From positions 1 through 6,862 of the forward strand of contig URJD01000098.1 in assembly GCA_900548075.1 (NCBI GenBank): 6,862 nucleotides of DNA, read 5' to 3'. The notes beneath the pieces were generated by a model. It did not search any database. It was not told the origin of the DNA and saw only the letters and a program-made list of their open reading frames with translations. The position numbers and the translations under genes were made by a program. Source of the DNA: an uncultured Collinsella sp. GTDB lineage: Bacteria > Actinomycetota > Coriobacteriia > Coriobacteriales > Coriobacteriaceae. Positions 5,471 to 6,862 of the stretch are shown here, in pieces; position 1 is the first letter of the stretch; each line of letters opens with the position of its first letter.

Positions 5471-6862
5471 TTACTTTTTGCGGGAATTGGTGAAGGCCAT
5501 GAGAGCCAGGCCGACGGCCAGCCAGCCGATCACGATGCTCCACTCCACCATGTTGAGGGAGGCGGGAGAGAACGGAATCACGAGCAGGCCGATGATGATG
5601 GCGCAGGCGGCGATAGCGAGGCCGATGCCAAACTTGCCGCCGGGCACCTCGTAGGGACGAGGCAGGTCGGGCTCGGTGAAACGCATGCGCAGGCAAGCGA
5701 GGGCGACCATGCCGCAGGAGAAGATGAAGGCGAGAGCCGACACGTTGGTCAGAGGGATGAGCATGTTCTTGCCCAGGAACGGACCGACGACGGTGATGAC
5801 GCCCAGAACGACGCAGGCAAGCTTGGGAGCGCCGGACTTGGGGTCGACCTCGGCGAACTGCTCGGGCAGCTGGCCCTTGCGGCCCATGGCGAGCATGATA
5901 CGGCTCGTGGCGCCGTAGAAGGAGTTCATCGGACCCATGGGTCCAAGCGTGGCGATGACAAGCATGGCCAGGTACAGGAGCATGTTGATGCCCTTGAGGC
6001 AGGCAAGCGCGGGAACCGGGCTCTTAACAAACTCATGCCAGTCGAGGATGGTGCCGAACGAGTAGATGCAGACCATGTAGAAGCCGCCGGCGGCCAGCAG
6101 GGCCAGGGAGATGATCTTGCCGAACTTGTTCCAGTTGAGGCCCTCGGCTGCTTCCTCAGCCTGCTGAGGAATGGTGTCGAAGCCGGCGTAGAAGAACGGG
6201 GTCAGAACCAGGACCGACACGATGCCGGCGAACAGGCTAGTGCCCTCGGTGGCGGCCTTACCGCCGCCAGCGCCGGCGACCTGGGAGAACACGGGCATGG
6301 CGTTGTTCGGCGAGCCGGTGAACAGCGAGACGCCCATGGCGAGCAGCATGCCGCAGAGCAGGGCCTTGGTCAGGAAGGCCTGGAGCTTGGCGGCCGAACT
6401 GGCACCGCGGAAGTTGAGGAAGATGACGTAGACTGCAAAGCCGAGCGCGATCAGCGTCGGGAACAGGTAAACGTCGGCCCCCAGGATGGTGTAGAGCTTG
6501 ACGGCGCGCAGCCACTCAAGGCCGGGCAGGCTGCCGAACATCTCGGACACGAGGGTCGAAATGGCGATGGCCTCCCACGGGCACAGGATGCCGTTGCCCA
6601 GGGCCAAAAGCCATCCGGTGATGTAGCTCAGCGTACGGCCAAAGCTACGATCGACATACTCGACGATGCCGCCCGAGATGGGGATAGCAGCCGTGAGCTC
6701 ACCGAAAACAGCTCCGACGGGCACGAGGAAGATTGCACCCAAGAGGAATGCGATCATAGCGGGAACGGGACCGCCGCCCACGACCATCCAGTCGCCGACC
6801 TGCAGAACCCAACCGGTACCGATGATGGCACCGAAACCGATGGTGAAGAAGTTCCAGAGCGA
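5471..6862 (-). CDS. APC-superfamily amino acid permease, N-terminus beyond the right edge
   Basis: Inner-membrane amino acid permease of the APC superfamily. The frame is open to the window edge, giving 463 visible residues; the first Met inside the window (6787) is not the start, because the preceding codons encode transmembrane helix 1. Seen, counting from the edge: the family's substrate-binding helix 1 motif GFGAIIGTGWVLQVGDW (9-25), the unwound helix 6 region FFYAGFDTIPQQAEEAAE (223-240), and the conserved cytoplasmic stretch SFYGATSRIMLAMGRKGQLP (314-333) followed by FAEVDPKSGAPKLA. The near-C-terminal RFTEPDLPRPYEVPGG (394-409) is also typical. About a dozen hydrophobic segments are present, and the protein ends in RKK. 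Probably only a few tens of residues are missing. Substrate unknown; the amidohydrolase gene downstream suggests an amino acid derivative. C/G-ending codons dominate, as in that gene. The stop is followed by a strong hairpin. Confidence 0.93.
   Translation of the reverse strand, partial: SLWNFFTIGFGAIIGTGWVLQVGDWMVVGGGPVPAMIAFLLGAIFLVPVGAVFGELTAAIPISGGIVEYVDRSFGRTLSYITGWLLALGNGILCPWEAIAISTLVSEMFGSLPGLEWLRAVKLYTILGADVYLFPTLIALGFAVYVIFLNFRGASSAAKLQAFLTKALLCGMLLAMGVSLFTGSPNNAMPVFSQVAGAGGGKAATEGTSLFAGIVSVLVLTPFFYAGFDTIPQQAEEAAEGLNWNKFGKIISLALLAAGGFYMVCIYSFGTILDWHEFVKSPVPALACLKGINMLLYLAMLVIATLGPMGPMNSFYGATSRIMLAMGRKGQLPEQFAEVDPKSGAPKLACVVLGVITVVGPFLGKNMLIPLTNVSALAFIFSCGMVALACLRMRFTEPDLPRPYEVPGGKFGIGLAIAACAIIIGLLVIPFSPASLNMVEWSIVIGWLAVGLALMAFTNSRKK

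Overview
The window holds six protein-coding genes, all on the minus strand, packed with short gaps. The base composition (about 60% G+C by eye), the gene families and the style of the genes suggest an anaerobic gut actinobacterium of the Coriobacteriia, most likely Collinsella or a close relative. That placement is inference from recognition; there is no rRNA or marker gene here to prove it.

In the direction of transcription (right to left) the layout is as follows. An APC-superfamily amino acid permease (5471 to the right edge) lacks its N-terminus because the window ends. A 131-bp gap carrying a strong GC-rich two-tier hairpin follows. Next is a metal-dependent amidohydrolase of the prolidase/imidazolonepropionase-like group (4062-5339), with all expected metal ligands visible. 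A 118-bp spacer then holds a 15-bp perfect palindrome and a compact intrinsic terminator. After it come a LytS-type sensor histidine kinase (2558-3943) and its LytTR response regulator (1785-2519), a normal two-gene regulatory operon. Then come a zinc-dependent phospholipase C family protein (749-1693) and the N-terminal half of a UMF1/Atg22-type MFS transporter (1-632), cut by the left edge.

The permease and amidohydrolase look like an uptake-and-hydrolysis pair for an amino acid derivative or small peptide-like compound. Their codon use is tidy (C/G-ending, Lys mostly AAG), as in strongly expressed genes, while the two-component genes use a more relaxed set. The kinase/regulator pair sits immediately downstream and could sense the same substrate. 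The only sequence hint is one LytTR-consensus half-site just after the amidohydrolase stop, so that link is a hypothesis. The phospholipase-like gene and the UMF1 transporter have no visible functional tie to the rest.

No RNA genes, insertion sequences, phage genes, CRISPR arrays or attachment sites were seen, and there is no gene-free stretch over 300 bp. I did not find a clear previously undescribed system. The most interesting features are the regulatory spacer at 3944-4061, the hairpin at 5413-5464 and the unknown substrate of the permease/amidohydrolase pair.
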